A stretch of 64,000 nt of DNA from Muricomes sp049840515 (GTDB lineage Bacteria > Bacillota > Clostridia > Lachnospirales > Lachnospiraceae), in NCBI GenBank assembly GCA_049840515.1, contig JASGKW010000019.1:1-64000 (forward strand). Reading direction: 5' to 3'. Shown one piece after another: positions 27,156 to 35,274 of the stretch. The notes under the pieces were generated by a model that worked only from the letters and a program-made list of their open reading frames with translations, searched no databases and was not told where the DNA came from. How positions within the stretch are numbered: position 1 is the stretch's first letter; each line of letters opens with the position of its first letter. The position numbers and the translations under genes are program-made.

Positions 27156-27392
27156 ATGAAAACAGTACAGATTTCTTTAAATTCCATCGATAAGGTAAAG
27201 TCATTTGTAAATGAAATAACAAAATTTGATGTTGACTTCGATTTAGTATCCGGAAGATATGTAATAGATGCCAAATCAATTATGGGTATTTTCAGCCTGG
27301 ACCTCTCAAAGCCCATTGAATTAAACATTCATGCTGATGGAAATACAACAGACACAATTCTTACTGCATTGAATCCATATATCATCAAATAA
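27156..27392 (+). CDS. HPr-like protein lacking the phosphorylatable histidine
   Basis: A 78-residue protein with the HPr fold pattern. The segment AKSIMGIFSLDLS matches the Ser46 region of HPr, including the serine phosphorylated by HPr kinase. The His15 motif (GIHARPA in true HPr) is replaced by NSIDKVKSF. It therefore cannot take part in the PTS phosphate relay and resembles Crh, the regulatory HPr paralogue, though more diverged. The ATG follows AAGGAGGG; the longer frame upstream has no ribosome site. It stands alone, just downstream of the IS110 element, with its own promoters and terminator. Confidence 0.8.
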   Translation: MKTVQISLNSIDKVKSFVNEITKFDVDFDLVSGRYVIDAKSIMGIFSLDLSKPIELNIHADGNTTDTILTALNPYIIK

Positions 27393-27410
27393 GTACCGCC
27401 TGTAACAGGA

Positions 27411-27437
27411 AGCTGCCATAAGACAGCTCTCTTTTTT
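27411..27437 (+). terminator. Terminator of the HPr-like gene
   Basis: A short AGCTG/CAGCT stem followed by TTTTTT. It overlaps the end of the convergent thiI gene. Confidence 0.65.
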
Positions 27438-28617
27438 ATTTTACCTTTATAACTTCCACAGTTTCAATGGCGGTCTTTACCAACTCTTCAATTTTTTCTT
27501 CCAGATTCTTTTCTGACTTTTCAATTCTTTCCAGATTTGGTTTTGTCACCGGATGTTTTGCAACAAATATAGTGCAGCAATCCTCAAATGGCTGAATCGA
27601 AGTCTCAAATGTATTTATTTTTTCTGCAATTTCTACAATATCACGTTTATCAAATCCAATGAGCGGACGGTAAACCGGGAGCGTACATACAGCATTTGTC
27701 GCTGCCAGGCTCTGCATGGTCTGGCTGGCTACCTGTCCAATACTCTCTCCTGTAATCAATCCCAGGCAATGACTCTCTTTTGCAAGATGCTCTGCTATCT
27801 TCATCATATAGCGGCGCATAATAATAGTCAGTTCCTCATGAGGGCATTTTTCGTAAATATAGAGCTGGATATCCGTAAAGTTTACCACATTCAGCTGAAT
27901 AGGTCCGGCATATCTGGAAACCAGTCTCGCCAAATCCACTACCTTTTCCTTTGCACGCTCACTGGTATACGGCGGCGCATGAAAATATGTGGCGTGTATT
28001 CCTACACCCCTCTTCGCAATCATGTAACCTGCAACCGGGCTGTCAATGCCCCCTGACAGAAGAAGCATGGCACTTCCGTTGGTTCCTACCGGCATTCCTC
28101 CCGGTCCTGGAATAATGTCAGAATACAGATAGATTTCCTCCCGCACTTCCACATTCAGCCGGATTTCTGGATTGTGGACATCTACTTTCATCGCGGGAAA
28201 TGCATCTAAGATAACACCGCCTAATTCACAGTTCAGCTCCATGGAGGTCATAGGATACTGTTTCCTGCTCCTTCTGGCCTCCACCTTAAAGGTCTGATTT
28301 CCTTCCGGGTACATTTCTCCCATATAGGCCACCACATCTTTAGAAAGCTGCTCTATGCCGCTGTCCTCCACACGCACAACCGGACAGATGCCTACAATGC
28401 CAAATACCCGCTGAAGGCTCTCTACAACCTCCTCATAGTCGTACTCACTTTCACACTCCACATATACTCTTCCCTGTGCTTTATGAACATAAAAATCACC
28501 GTCAACTTCTTTTAATGAAAAACGAATCTGACGGACAAGGGCATCTTCAAAAAGGTATCTGTTTTTCCCTTTTAAGCCGATTTCTCCGTATTTAATCAAA
28601 AATGATTGAAATTTCAT
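27436..28617 (-). CDS. thiI: tRNA 4-thiouridine synthase ThiI
   Basis: A 393-residue enzyme with a ferredoxin-like/THUMP region (about 1-165) and a PP-loop ATPase domain with LLSGGIDSPVAG near residue 183. It adenylates U8 of tRNA and transfers sulfur from a cysteine desulfurase, which is encoded 21 bp upstream. There is no C-terminal rhodanese domain, the short form usual in Firmicutes, where a partner NifS-like enzyme supplies sulfur. Sulfur transfer for thiamine is possible but not shown by the sequence. Confidence 0.93.
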   Translation of the reverse strand: MKFQSFLIKYGEIGLKGKNRYLFEDALVRQIRFSLKEVDGDFYVHKAQGRVYVECESEYDYEEVVESLQRVFGIVGICPVVRVEDSGIEQLSKDVVAYMGEMYPEGNQTFKVEARRSRKQYPMTSMELNCELGGVILDAFPAMKVDVHNPEIRLNVEVREEIYLYSDIIPGPGGMPVGTNGSAMLLLSGGIDSPVAGYMIAKRGVGIHATYFHAPPYTSERAKEKVVDLARLVSRYAGPIQLNVVNFTDIQLYIYEKCPHEELTIIMRRYMMKIAEHLAKESHCLGLITGESIGQVASQTMQSLAATNAVCTLPVYRPLIGFDKRDIVEIAEKINTFETSIQPFEDCCTIFVAKHPVTKPNLERIEKSEKNLEEKIEELVKTAIETVEVIKVK

Positions 28618-28638
28618 ATCTATCTCCTTTGTGTAAGG

Positions 28639-29796
28639 TTATCTTCTTGTATACTTCCTCAGTATAGGAATACAATTATATAACGTGTCTAACGTGTAGT
28701 CAATTTCTTCTTTCGTTGTAAATTCTGACATACTGAACCTCAGTGTAGCATCCAGATACTCTTTTGCCGCGCCTATGCCTTTGAGCACTCCGCTGACAGC
28801 AGGGTGGTTTGAGGAGCACGCGGAGCCGGAGGAGACGTAAATCCCTTTATCCTCCAAAGTATGCAGAAGCACCTCACTTCTGATGCCCGCAACGCCCACA
28901 CTGATAATGTGCGGGGCACTGTTTTCATCGGTCAGACCGTGTACCGTTGTATTTTCTATTTGAGCAATGCCATCCAGAAAATAGGACTTCAGCTCGCGAA
29001 GCAGTGCCACTTTCATGTTCAAATCCTGATAAATCATCTGTGACGCCAGCCCTATGCCCGCGATACCCGGCACATTTTCCGTCCCTGAACGGACATTTTT
29101 CTGCTGCTCACCGCCAAAAACAATGGGGCTTATTTTCACACTTTCATTTATATAAAGAAAACCAATTCCTTTTGGCCCATGAATCTTATGACCGCTCACA
29201 GAGAGCATGTCAATCCCCTGTCTCTTGGGGTAGATATGATATTTTCCAAATCCCTGTACCGCATCTGAATGAAATAAAATACCCGGATTGTACTTCTTCA
29301 CAATCTGCACAGCCTCATCCACCGGCTGTACCGCTCCCATTTCATTATTCACATACATAATAGAGACAAGAATTGTCTCTTTACACAAAGCCTCTTTTAA
29401 TGCATCCAGTTTCACCCTTCCATTTGCATCCACGGGCAGATAGGTCACACGGAACCCTTCTGTCTCTTCCAGATATCGCAGCGTGTTCAAAATAGCAGGA
29501 TGTTCAATAGCTGTGGTAATCAGATGATTGCCTGCGCGCTTGTTTGCTCTCGCACATCCGATGAGCGCCAGATTGTCGCTCTCTGTTCCCCCGGAAGTGA
29601 AAAAGATTTCTTTCGGGTTTACTTTCAATATTTTAGACAGCCTGTCTTTTGACTCTTTTATATAATGTTCTGCCTCTACACCCTTTCTATGCATGGAAGA
29701 AGGATTTCCATAGTCCCGGCACATCACCCTGTATACCAAATCTCCAACCTCCGGGTAGCACTTTGTGGTGGCTGAATTGTCCAAATAAATTTCCAT
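28639..29796 (-). CDS. Cysteine desulfurase, NifS/IscS-like
   Basis: A 385-residue PLP enzyme. The PLP lysine is in SVSGHKIHGPKGIGF and the sulfur-accepting cysteine is in SSGSACSSNHPA. The N-terminus IYLDNSATTKCYPEV is typical. It converts cysteine to alanine and a persulfide. Being directly upstream of thiI, it is best seen as the ThiI-dedicated desulfurase (NifZ type in Bacillus). The extended cysteine loop is of the class I, IscS-like kind. Confidence 0.92.
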   Translation of the reverse strand: MEIYLDNSATTKCYPEVGDLVYRVMCRDYGNPSSMHRKGVEAEHYIKESKDRLSKILKVNPKEIFFTSGGTESDNLALIGCARANKRAGNHLITTAIEHPAILNTLRYLEETEGFRVTYLPVDANGRVKLDALKEALCKETILVSIMYVNNEMGAVQPVDEAVQIVKKYNPGILFHSDAVQGFGKYHIYPKRQGIDMLSVSGHKIHGPKGIGFLYINESVKISPIVFGGEQQKNVRSGTENVPGIAGIGLASQMIYQDLNMKVALLRELKSYFLDGIAQIENTTVHGLTDENSAPHIISVGVAGIRSEVLLHTLEDKGIYVSSGSACSSNHPAVSGVLKGIGAAKEYLDATLRFSMSEFTTKEEIDYTLDTLYNCIPILRKYTRR

Positions 29797-29865
29797 AACA
29801 CTTTTCCTTTACTATTACTCATTACTAATTTATGCCTTTTGAAGTGCGGATGTTCAAGAGACGAC

Positions 29866-30603
29866 TTACGATTCCAGATGATACATCAAAATAGACAATA
29901 TGGCAAGTCCTGCTGTTTCCGTCCTTAAAATGCGTTTTCCCAGGGTGATAGACTGGGCACCTGCCCCGATGGCTCTCTCCACCTCATTCTCCTCAAAGCC
30001 GCCCTCAGGCCCTATAAAAATACCGATATCCTGCCCCGGACAAATAGAAGCTATAATCTCCTTTGTCTTCCCCATCCCCTGGGCTTTCTCATAAGGTATC
30101 AGCACAACATCCAATTCCCGGGCGTACTCCAGGGCCCTGTCAAAAGTCATTACTGGCATAACCTCAGGAATCCGGCTTCTTCCGGACTGTTTTGCCCCTC
30201 CTAACGCGATGGCATTCCAGCGCTCTGTTTTCTTCTCTGCCTTCTTCGCATCCAGTTTTACCACCGCACGTTTCGTCGACACGGGAATAATCTGATTTGC
30301 CCCAAGCTCCACAGCTTTTTGGATAATCAGTTCCATCTTGTCCCCCTTGGGAAGCCCCTGAAACAGAACAATCCTGGAGGGAAGCTCTGCCTCCCCTGCC
30401 CCCGAAGATATAATCTGAAGAAAGGCACACTCCGCCTCATACCTGTCAATTTCGCAGAGATATTCCATGCCCTGACCGTCACTGACCTCCGCCTGCTCAC
30501 CAATTCTCATGCGGAGTACATTTTTCATATGGTTTACATCTGTACCTTCAATACATACCATTCCGCCTTTGATTTGGGAAGGCTCTGCAAAAAAATGATG
30601 CAT
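29866..30603 (-). CDS. rsmE: 16S rRNA m3U1498 methyltransferase RsmE
   Basis: A 245-residue SPOUT methyltransferase. A PUA-like N-terminus is followed by the knotted domain with GIFIGPEGGFEENEVE and LGKRILRTETAGLAIL, the hallmarks of RsmE. It methylates N3 of U1498 in 16S rRNA in the mature 30S subunit. It follows prmA by about 20 bp, a linkage conserved in Firmicutes. The start follows AAAAGGAGATATAAG. Confidence 0.94.
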   Translation of the reverse strand: MHHFFAEPSQIKGGMVCIEGTDVNHMKNVLRMRIGEQAEVSDGQGMEYLCEIDRYEAECAFLQIISSGAGEAELPSRIVLFQGLPKGDKMELIIQKAVELGANQIIPVSTKRAVVKLDAKKAEKKTERWNAIALGGAKQSGRSRIPEVMPVMTFDRALEYARELDVVLIPYEKAQGMGKTKEIIASICPGQDIGIFIGPEGGFEENEVERAIGAGAQSITLGKRILRTETAGLAILSILMYHLES

Positions 30604-30624
30604 CTTATATCTCCTTTTGCTGTA

Positions 30625-31578
30625 CTAATTCTTTCTTGCAGTCACGGACACCCATTCGCCCTGATAAGTCACTTCCAGAACTTCCAGACCTGCTTCCTCC
30701 ACTGCTTTTACAACAGTCTCTTCTTTGTCATCTATAATACCGCTGGTAATATAAATACCGCCTGTTTTCAGTTGATTTACAATGACAGGTGTGAGGGCAG
30801 TCAGTACGTCTGCCAGAATATTGGCTGCAACAATATCATACTTTGAATATCCGACTTTATCTTGAGTTTCTTTATCATCAATGATATTCCCAATCATAAC
30901 CTCATACTGCTCTCTGGAAATTCCATTTACCTCCATATTTTCATGGGTGGCGTCCATCGCGCAGGGGTCCAAATCTGTCCCGACAGAATATGCCGCTCCA
31001 AATTTCAGAGCGAGCATCCCTAAAATACCACTGCCGCACCCCACATCCAGAATTCTGGTATCTGAGGTTACATACTTGCGCAGCTGGCGGATACAGAGCT
31101 GAGTTGTCTCATGCATTCCTGTCCCAAAAGCTGTTCCCGGGTCAATCTGGATAACCAGTTTATCACTGTCCTCCGGCTTCACATCCTCCCAGGATGGAAT
31201 AATCAAAATGTCATCTACATAAAATTGATGGAAATACTGTTTCCAGTTATTCATCCAATCTATATCCTCAGTCTGGGACTCCTCTATCTCACATTCCCCC
31301 ACGTCTACATAGGAGGACATTTCCTTCAATTCTCTTTTAATATCATTTAAAAGCTGCTCCTTACCCTCATTTTCCTCCATATAAAAACTCAAGTAGGCAA
31401 CCCCGTCATCTTCCCCGTTTTCTGGAAGAATATCCACAAACATCTGCTCTTTATCCGACTGAGTCAGGGGAATTTTGTCTTCAATCTCTACCCCTTCAAC
31501 TCCTAAGTCCATCAGCATGCTGCTGACAATATCTTCTGCCTCTGTTGTTGTCTTCAGGCGAAACTTGTTCCATTTCAT
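30625..31578 (-). CDS. prmA: Ribosomal protein L11 methyltransferase PrmA
   Basis: A 317-residue class I methyltransferase. The SAM motif is ILDVGCGSGILGMLA; DPGTAFGTGMHETT and VAANILADV are specific PrmA motifs. It trimethylates lysines and the N-terminus of L11. I start at MKWNKFRL, 15 codons inside the longest frame, because GGAGGATTTATAACT precedes it. It leads the prmA-rsmE-desulfurase-thiI operon. Confidence 0.94.
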   Translation of the reverse strand: MKWNKFRLKTTTEAEDIVSSMLMDLGVEGVEIEDKIPLTQSDKEQMFVDILPENGEDDGVAYLSFYMEENEGKEQLLNDIKRELKEMSSYVDVGECEIEESQTEDIDWMNNWKQYFHQFYVDDILIIPSWEDVKPEDSDKLVIQIDPGTAFGTGMHETTQLCIRQLRKYVTSDTRILDVGCGSGILGMLALKFGAAYSVGTDLDPCAMDATHENMEVNGISREQYEVMIGNIIDDKETQDKVGYSKYDIVAANILADVLTALTPVIVNQLKTGGIYITSGIIDDKEETVVKAVEEAGLEVLEVTYQGEWVSVTARKN

Positions 31579-31635
31579 AGTTATAAATCCTCCGAAATAA
31601 AATTCACTGTAACATAAAATCAAGCCTGTTAGGGC

Positions 31636-32538
31636 TTACTTTGTCTTGTCTGGAATTGCCAGTATAAACAAGGTAGAAAGTACCAGGACGAACCCCACAA
31701 TATCCACCTTTGCAAACTTGGTGCCCAGATAAACAGCGGCTACAATCGTCGCTGCCACAGGTTCGCTGCAGGAAAACAGCCCTGCATAAACGGCACCTGC
31801 ATATTTTACAGATGACAGATAGAAACAAAACGGCAAAACTGTCCCAACCACAATAATAAATGCAAATGCAGCTACAATCTGGGAATCCATCTCCACTTTT
31901 ATCTTCCATGGCTGTGTAAAGACTGTGAGCACCGCCCCTCCAATGAGCATTCCCCAGGCACTGACTGTCTCAGCAGAATATTTCCTCAAAAGCGGTATGG
32001 GAACAACCCCGTAAAGGCAGGTAACCACTGCCAGCAGTATTCCAAAAAAAAGACCCCTTGGGGAAACTGCGAGAGTCGAAAAATTCCCGTGGGTTGCTAC
32101 AAGAAAAATACCTGTTATTGATATAATGACTGAAATCATCTCTTTTTTGCTCGGCATGATTTTATGTACTACTGCAAAAAATAAAATCAATATAGCTGGA
32201 TTGAGATACTGAAAAACTGTAGCCGTGCCTGCATTCATAGCATGTACAGCGCTAAAAAACACATACTGCATTCCCAGCATTCCTGTCACACCAAAAACCA
32301 GCAGTCTGACGGCGTCCCTCTTATCCTTCCACACGCTCAAAATATCCTGACCTCTTATTTTTGCATAAATAAGCAAAAGCGAGCCGGCCAGCAGCATTCT
32401 ATATGGTACCAGCCATTCCGGGGTAATATTCTTGTTTTCAAACAAAAACTGTCCCACAGGACTCGAAATCCCCCACAGGGCACCCGTTACAAAAGCAAAC
32501 AGGCACCCTTTCATTTTTATCTTTCTATCCTTTGTCAT
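31636..32538 (-). CDS. DMT superfamily (EamA) transporter
   Basis: A 300-residue integral membrane protein with about ten predicted helices arranged as two EamA repeats (LFAFVTGALWGISSPVGQF in the first, SAWGMLIGGAVLTVF starting the second). Family members export amino acids, metabolites or drugs by exchange; the substrate cannot be read here. It lies between the moa cluster and prmA on the same strand, 57 bp before prmA. Confidence 0.88.
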   Translation of the reverse strand: MTKDRKIKMKGCLFAFVTGALWGISSPVGQFLFENKNITPEWLVPYRMLLAGSLLLIYAKIRGQDILSVWKDKRDAVRLLVFGVTGMLGMQYVFFSAVHAMNAGTATVFQYLNPAILILFFAVVHKIMPSKKEMISVIISITGIFLVATHGNFSTLAVSPRGLFFGILLAVVTCLYGVVPIPLLRKYSAETVSAWGMLIGGAVLTVFTQPWKIKVEMDSQIVAAFAFIIVVGTVLPFCFYLSSVKYAGAVYAGLFSCSEPVAATIVAAVYLGTKFAKVDIVGFVLVLSTLFILAIPDKTK

Positions 32539-32596
32539 TTCCCTTAATCCCTATTCCTCTATTTTCACACCAAAGCCCAGCCATGTAAGACCGCAT

Positions 32597-33031
32597 TTAT
32601 GACTCAATAATTTCCAATGTGTCGCCTTCTTTAATTGTTCCGCCTTTTATTACTTTCGCAAAGACACCCTCTCTGGGCATAATACAGTCACCCATCTTCT
32701 GGAATATCTGGCATCCATTATGACATTCCTTCCCTATCTGCGTCATTTCCAGAATCACATCATTGCACTTAAAACGTATTCCTATGGGGAGTGACTTAAA
32801 ATCAATCCCTTCTACTACAAGATTTTCACCAAAAGCGCCATCATCCACCTCGGCTCCTCTCTCGCGGAACTCATCAATCCTGTCAGAAGACAGCAGGCTG
32901 ACCTGACGGTGCCATTTTCCAGCATGTGCATCCCCATCAATTCCAAAATCCTCTATAAACACGGCCTCGCCCACATTCTCTTTCTGTGTCCCTTTCGCAG
33001 GACTTGTACAAACTGCAATTACCTTTCCCAT
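32597..33031 (-). CDS. MOSC domain protein
   Basis: A 144-residue single-domain MOSC protein with VFIEDFGIDGDAHAG, GAFGENLVVEGID and a conserved cysteine in KECHNGCQIF. MOSC domains bind or sulfurate molybdenum cofactor. It lies 2 bp after moaA in the molybdopterin operon, which supports a role in cofactor delivery or maturation. The precise reaction is unknown. Confidence 0.88.
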   Translation of the reverse strand: MGKVIAVCTSPAKGTQKENVGEAVFIEDFGIDGDAHAGKWHRQVSLLSSDRIDEFRERGAEVDDGAFGENLVVEGIDFKSLPIGIRFKCNDVILEMTQIGKECHNGCQIFQKMGDCIMPREGVFAKVIKGGTIKEGDTLEIIES

Positions 33032-33033
33032 AA

Positions 33034-34029
33034 TTATCCTCCAATCTTTGACATTTCATGCTGCTCCAAATCATCCTCTGAACCTGTATCATTATCTTCA
33101 GTACCAGAAAATTGATGGCAGCGCGGTTTCTCAAATATAACTTTTTTAATTACTTCTTTTAATTTATCGTCCTCTATGCCGTCTCTCATCAGCGTTTTCA
33201 AATCTTGTCCTGTTGAATACTGGAGACAGGCTTTCAAAAATCCTTCTGCCGTCAGCCTGACTCTGTTACAATCCCCGCAAAATTTATGGGAGACTGCACT
33301 TATAAATCCTATTTTTCCTGTAAATCCGGGAAATCCCACATAAACAGCGGGGCCGTTTCCAAATTTTCCAGACAGAGGTTCTGGCTCTCCATAAACCGCT
33401 TTCAATTTGTCCAAAACTGCCTCCTGGCTGCTGCCATGATAAGACTTGCCAAGACCTATGGGCATCATCTCAATAAAGCGTACATCCACACGCTTGGAAT
33501 GTGCTAACTCTGCCAGCGGAACCCACTCTTCATCGTTAACCCCGTGAAGAATAACACAATTCACCTTCACACGGAGATTTGGGTACTTGAGGGCCGCCTC
33601 CAGACCCGCCAAAGCTCTGTCCAGTTCATCCCGCCTGGTAAGCTCGGCATACTGAGCAGAGTTCAGCGTATCCACACTGATATTTACTGCGTCCAGGCCA
33701 GCCTTAACCAGATCATCTATCTGGTCTGCAAGCAGCACTCCATTGGTTGTCAGAGTGACCTCTTCTATACCCGGAATTTCTTTCAGCCTTGAAAGAAGGT
33801 TTGCAAGCCCCTTTCTAACCAATGGCTCTCCCCCGGTGAGCTTAATCTTTGACACGCCCTCCTCCGCACTCATACGGCAGATTCTTACAATCTCATCATA
33901 AGTCAGTATCTGACTGTGCTCTACCTGTTCGATGCCCTCCTCAGGCATACAGTATACACAGCGCAGATTGCACCGGTCTGTCACGGATACTCTTATATAT
34001 TCAATTTTTCTATCATACTGATCTATCAT
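33034..34029 (-). CDS. moaA: GTP 3',8-cyclase MoaA
   Basis: A 331-residue radical SAM enzyme. The N-terminal 4Fe-4S motif is CNLRCVYC. The C-terminal cluster includes KFCGDCNRVRLT and a later Cys in FLKACLQYS. The protein ends in Gly-Gly, a feature needed for MoaA function. It converts GTP to 3',8-cyclo-GTP, the first step of molybdenum cofactor synthesis, with MoaC encoded upstream. Its start overlaps mogA by 4 bp. The C-terminal stretch of about 45 residues before the GG looks looser than usual. Confidence 0.95.
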   Translation of the reverse strand: MIDQYDRKIEYIRVSVTDRCNLRCVYCMPEEGIEQVEHSQILTYDEIVRICRMSAEEGVSKIKLTGGEPLVRKGLANLLSRLKEIPGIEEVTLTTNGVLLADQIDDLVKAGLDAVNISVDTLNSAQYAELTRRDELDRALAGLEAALKYPNLRVKVNCVILHGVNDEEWVPLAELAHSKRVDVRFIEMMPIGLGKSYHGSSQEAVLDKLKAVYGEPEPLSGKFGNGPAVYVGFPGFTGKIGFISAVSHKFCGDCNRVRLTAEGFLKACLQYSTGQDLKTLMRDGIEDDKLKEVIKKVIFEKPRCHQFSGTEDNDTGSEDDLEQHEMSKIGG

Positions 34030-34541
34030 GATTTGACACCTACTTCATTTCCACATTCCCCCGTCATCCCGCACATAATCTCCAGACCGTGGGGCAGGGA
34101 GGGAAGAATATATTCCAGGTTTTCTTTTGCAGCCTTAGGGCTCCCCGGAAGATTAATAATCAACGTACTATTTCTAATTACAGACGCACTTCGGCTCAGC
34201 ATTGCCCGGGGCGTAATCTGCAGAGAAGAAAACCGCATTGCCTCGGCGATTCCCGGCGCATTCTTGGTCGCCACCGCGAGAGTTGCCTCAGGTGTACAGT
34301 CTCTCGGAGAAAAGCCTGTCCCCCCTGTGGTGAGAATCAAATCCATATGGTCTTCATCGCAGAGTGCAATCAGTTTTTCCTCAATCATTTTCTGGTCATC
34401 GGGAAGCAGAAGTATCTTTGATACCTCATATCCCGCTGCTTCTACCATATCTCTGATAAGAGGGCCGCTTTTATCCTCCCTCTCTCCTGCATATCCTTTA
34501 TCGCTCAGTGTTACCACTGCTGTTTTCCATTTTCTTTTCAT
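34026..34541 (-). CDS. Molybdenum cofactor adenylyltransferase-like protein MogA/MoaB
   Basis: A 171-residue MoCF-biosynthesis domain protein with TTGGTGFSPRDCTPEAT and NLPGSPKAAKENLEYI. It adenylates molybdopterin before metal insertion; MogA and MoaB cannot be told apart safely. I start at MKRKWKTAVVTLSD, 30 codons inside the longest frame; this still overlaps the moaC end by 44 bp. It is part of the moaC-mogA-moaA-MOSC operon. Confidence 0.88.
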   Translation of the reverse strand: MKRKWKTAVVTLSDKGYAGEREDKSGPLIRDMVEAAGYEVSKILLLPDDQKMIEEKLIALCDEDHMDLILTTGGTGFSPRDCTPEATLAVATKNAPGIAEAMRFSSLQITPRAMLSRSASVIRNSTLIINLPGSPKAAKENLEYILPSLPHGLEIMCGMTGECGNEVGVKS

Positions 34542-35007
34542 GATAATAATCACCGCTCTTTCCGCCTGTCTTCCGGCAAAGATAAATTTCTTTAATTTCC
34601 ATAGACTTGTCCAAAGCCTTGCACATATCATATATGGTTAAAAGTGCTGTGCTGGCTCCGGTCAGTGCTTCCATCTCCACCCCTGTCTTTCCGGTTACCT
34701 TCACAGTACAGTAACACTGGATTGCAGACTCCTGGGGGAGCATCTCAAAAGTCACCTTGCATTTGGTGATGAGCAGAATATGGCACATGGGAATCAATTC
34801 TGATGTCCTCTTAGCCCCCATAATTCCTGCTGTTGTCGCAACTCCCAGTACATCTCCTTTACCTACGGTACCTGCACATATGGCATCATAGACTGCTTTA
34901 TTTACTATAATTTTCCCCGTAGCTGTAGCTTCCCGGACTGTATCTGATTTATCAGTCACGTCAACCATGACTGCTTTTCCATCTTCATCAAAATGTGTTA
35001 ATCCCAT
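34498..35007 (-). CDS. moaC: Cyclic pyranopterin monophosphate synthase MoaC
   Basis: A 169-residue protein starting MGLTHFDEDGKAVMVDVTDK, with AKRTSELIPMCHILL, GVEMEALTGAS and the ending KTGGKSGDYYHEKK. It makes cPMP from the MoaA product. I start at MGLTH, 23 codons inside the longest frame, after AAAGGAAGTTGTTT. The tail after GGKSGDY runs into mogA and is about ten residues longer than usual. It is first in the operon, with a promoter 35 bp upstream. Confidence 0.93.
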   Translation of the reverse strand: MGLTHFDEDGKAVMVDVTDKSDTVREATATGKIIVNKAVYDAICAGTVGKGDVLGVATTAGIMGAKRTSELIPMCHILLITKCKVTFEMLPQESAIQCYCTVKVTGKTGVEMEALTGASTALLTIYDMCKALDKSMEIKEIYLCRKTGGKSGDYYHEKKMENSSGNTER

Positions 35008-35041
35008 AAACAACTTCCTTTCATCAATGCACTCGTCTTCT

Positions 35042-35070
35042 ATTCTAACATACTGTAAATGCGCTGTAAA
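35042..35070 (-). promoter_or_regulatory. Proximal promoter of the moa operon
   Basis: On the minus strand TTTACA (35065-35070) and TAGAAT (35042-35047) are 17 bp apart, with a TG one base before the -10 box. The start codon is about 35 bp downstream. Confidence 0.65.
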
Positions 35071-35185
35071 TCTCATTTCCCATTCTGTGGACTTATTTCA
35101 TGACGGTTCATCCATATCCCCAGAGTTTATTAAAGTATACTTCTCAAACCGTTAATGTTCAAGGAGGTATGCTCATCCATCATAA

Positions 35186-35214
35186 TAAATAGTAAGAATT
35201 CTGCGTGATGTCAA
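35186..35214 (-). promoter_or_regulatory. Distal promoter before the moa operon
   Basis: On the minus strand TTGACA (35209-35214) and TATTTA (35186-35191) with a 17-bp spacer. It would give a leader of roughly 170 nt, in which ACGGTT and AACCGT can pair. I cannot say whether the leader is a riboswitch. Confidence 0.5.
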
Positions 35215-35274
35215 CATATTTTAATTCAATTATCAATCAAGTTTTTATATTGCCCGGCACAGCCAATATCATAG

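Noticed and set aside
34542..34631. Longer N-terminus of MogA/MoaB
   Set aside because: The extra 30 codons lie wholly inside moaC, have no ribosome site and do not match the family.
35231..35274. Hairpin after the AGCS gene as a terminator
   Set aside because: The ATATTG/CAATAT stem is followed by an A-run and not a T-run on the minus strand.
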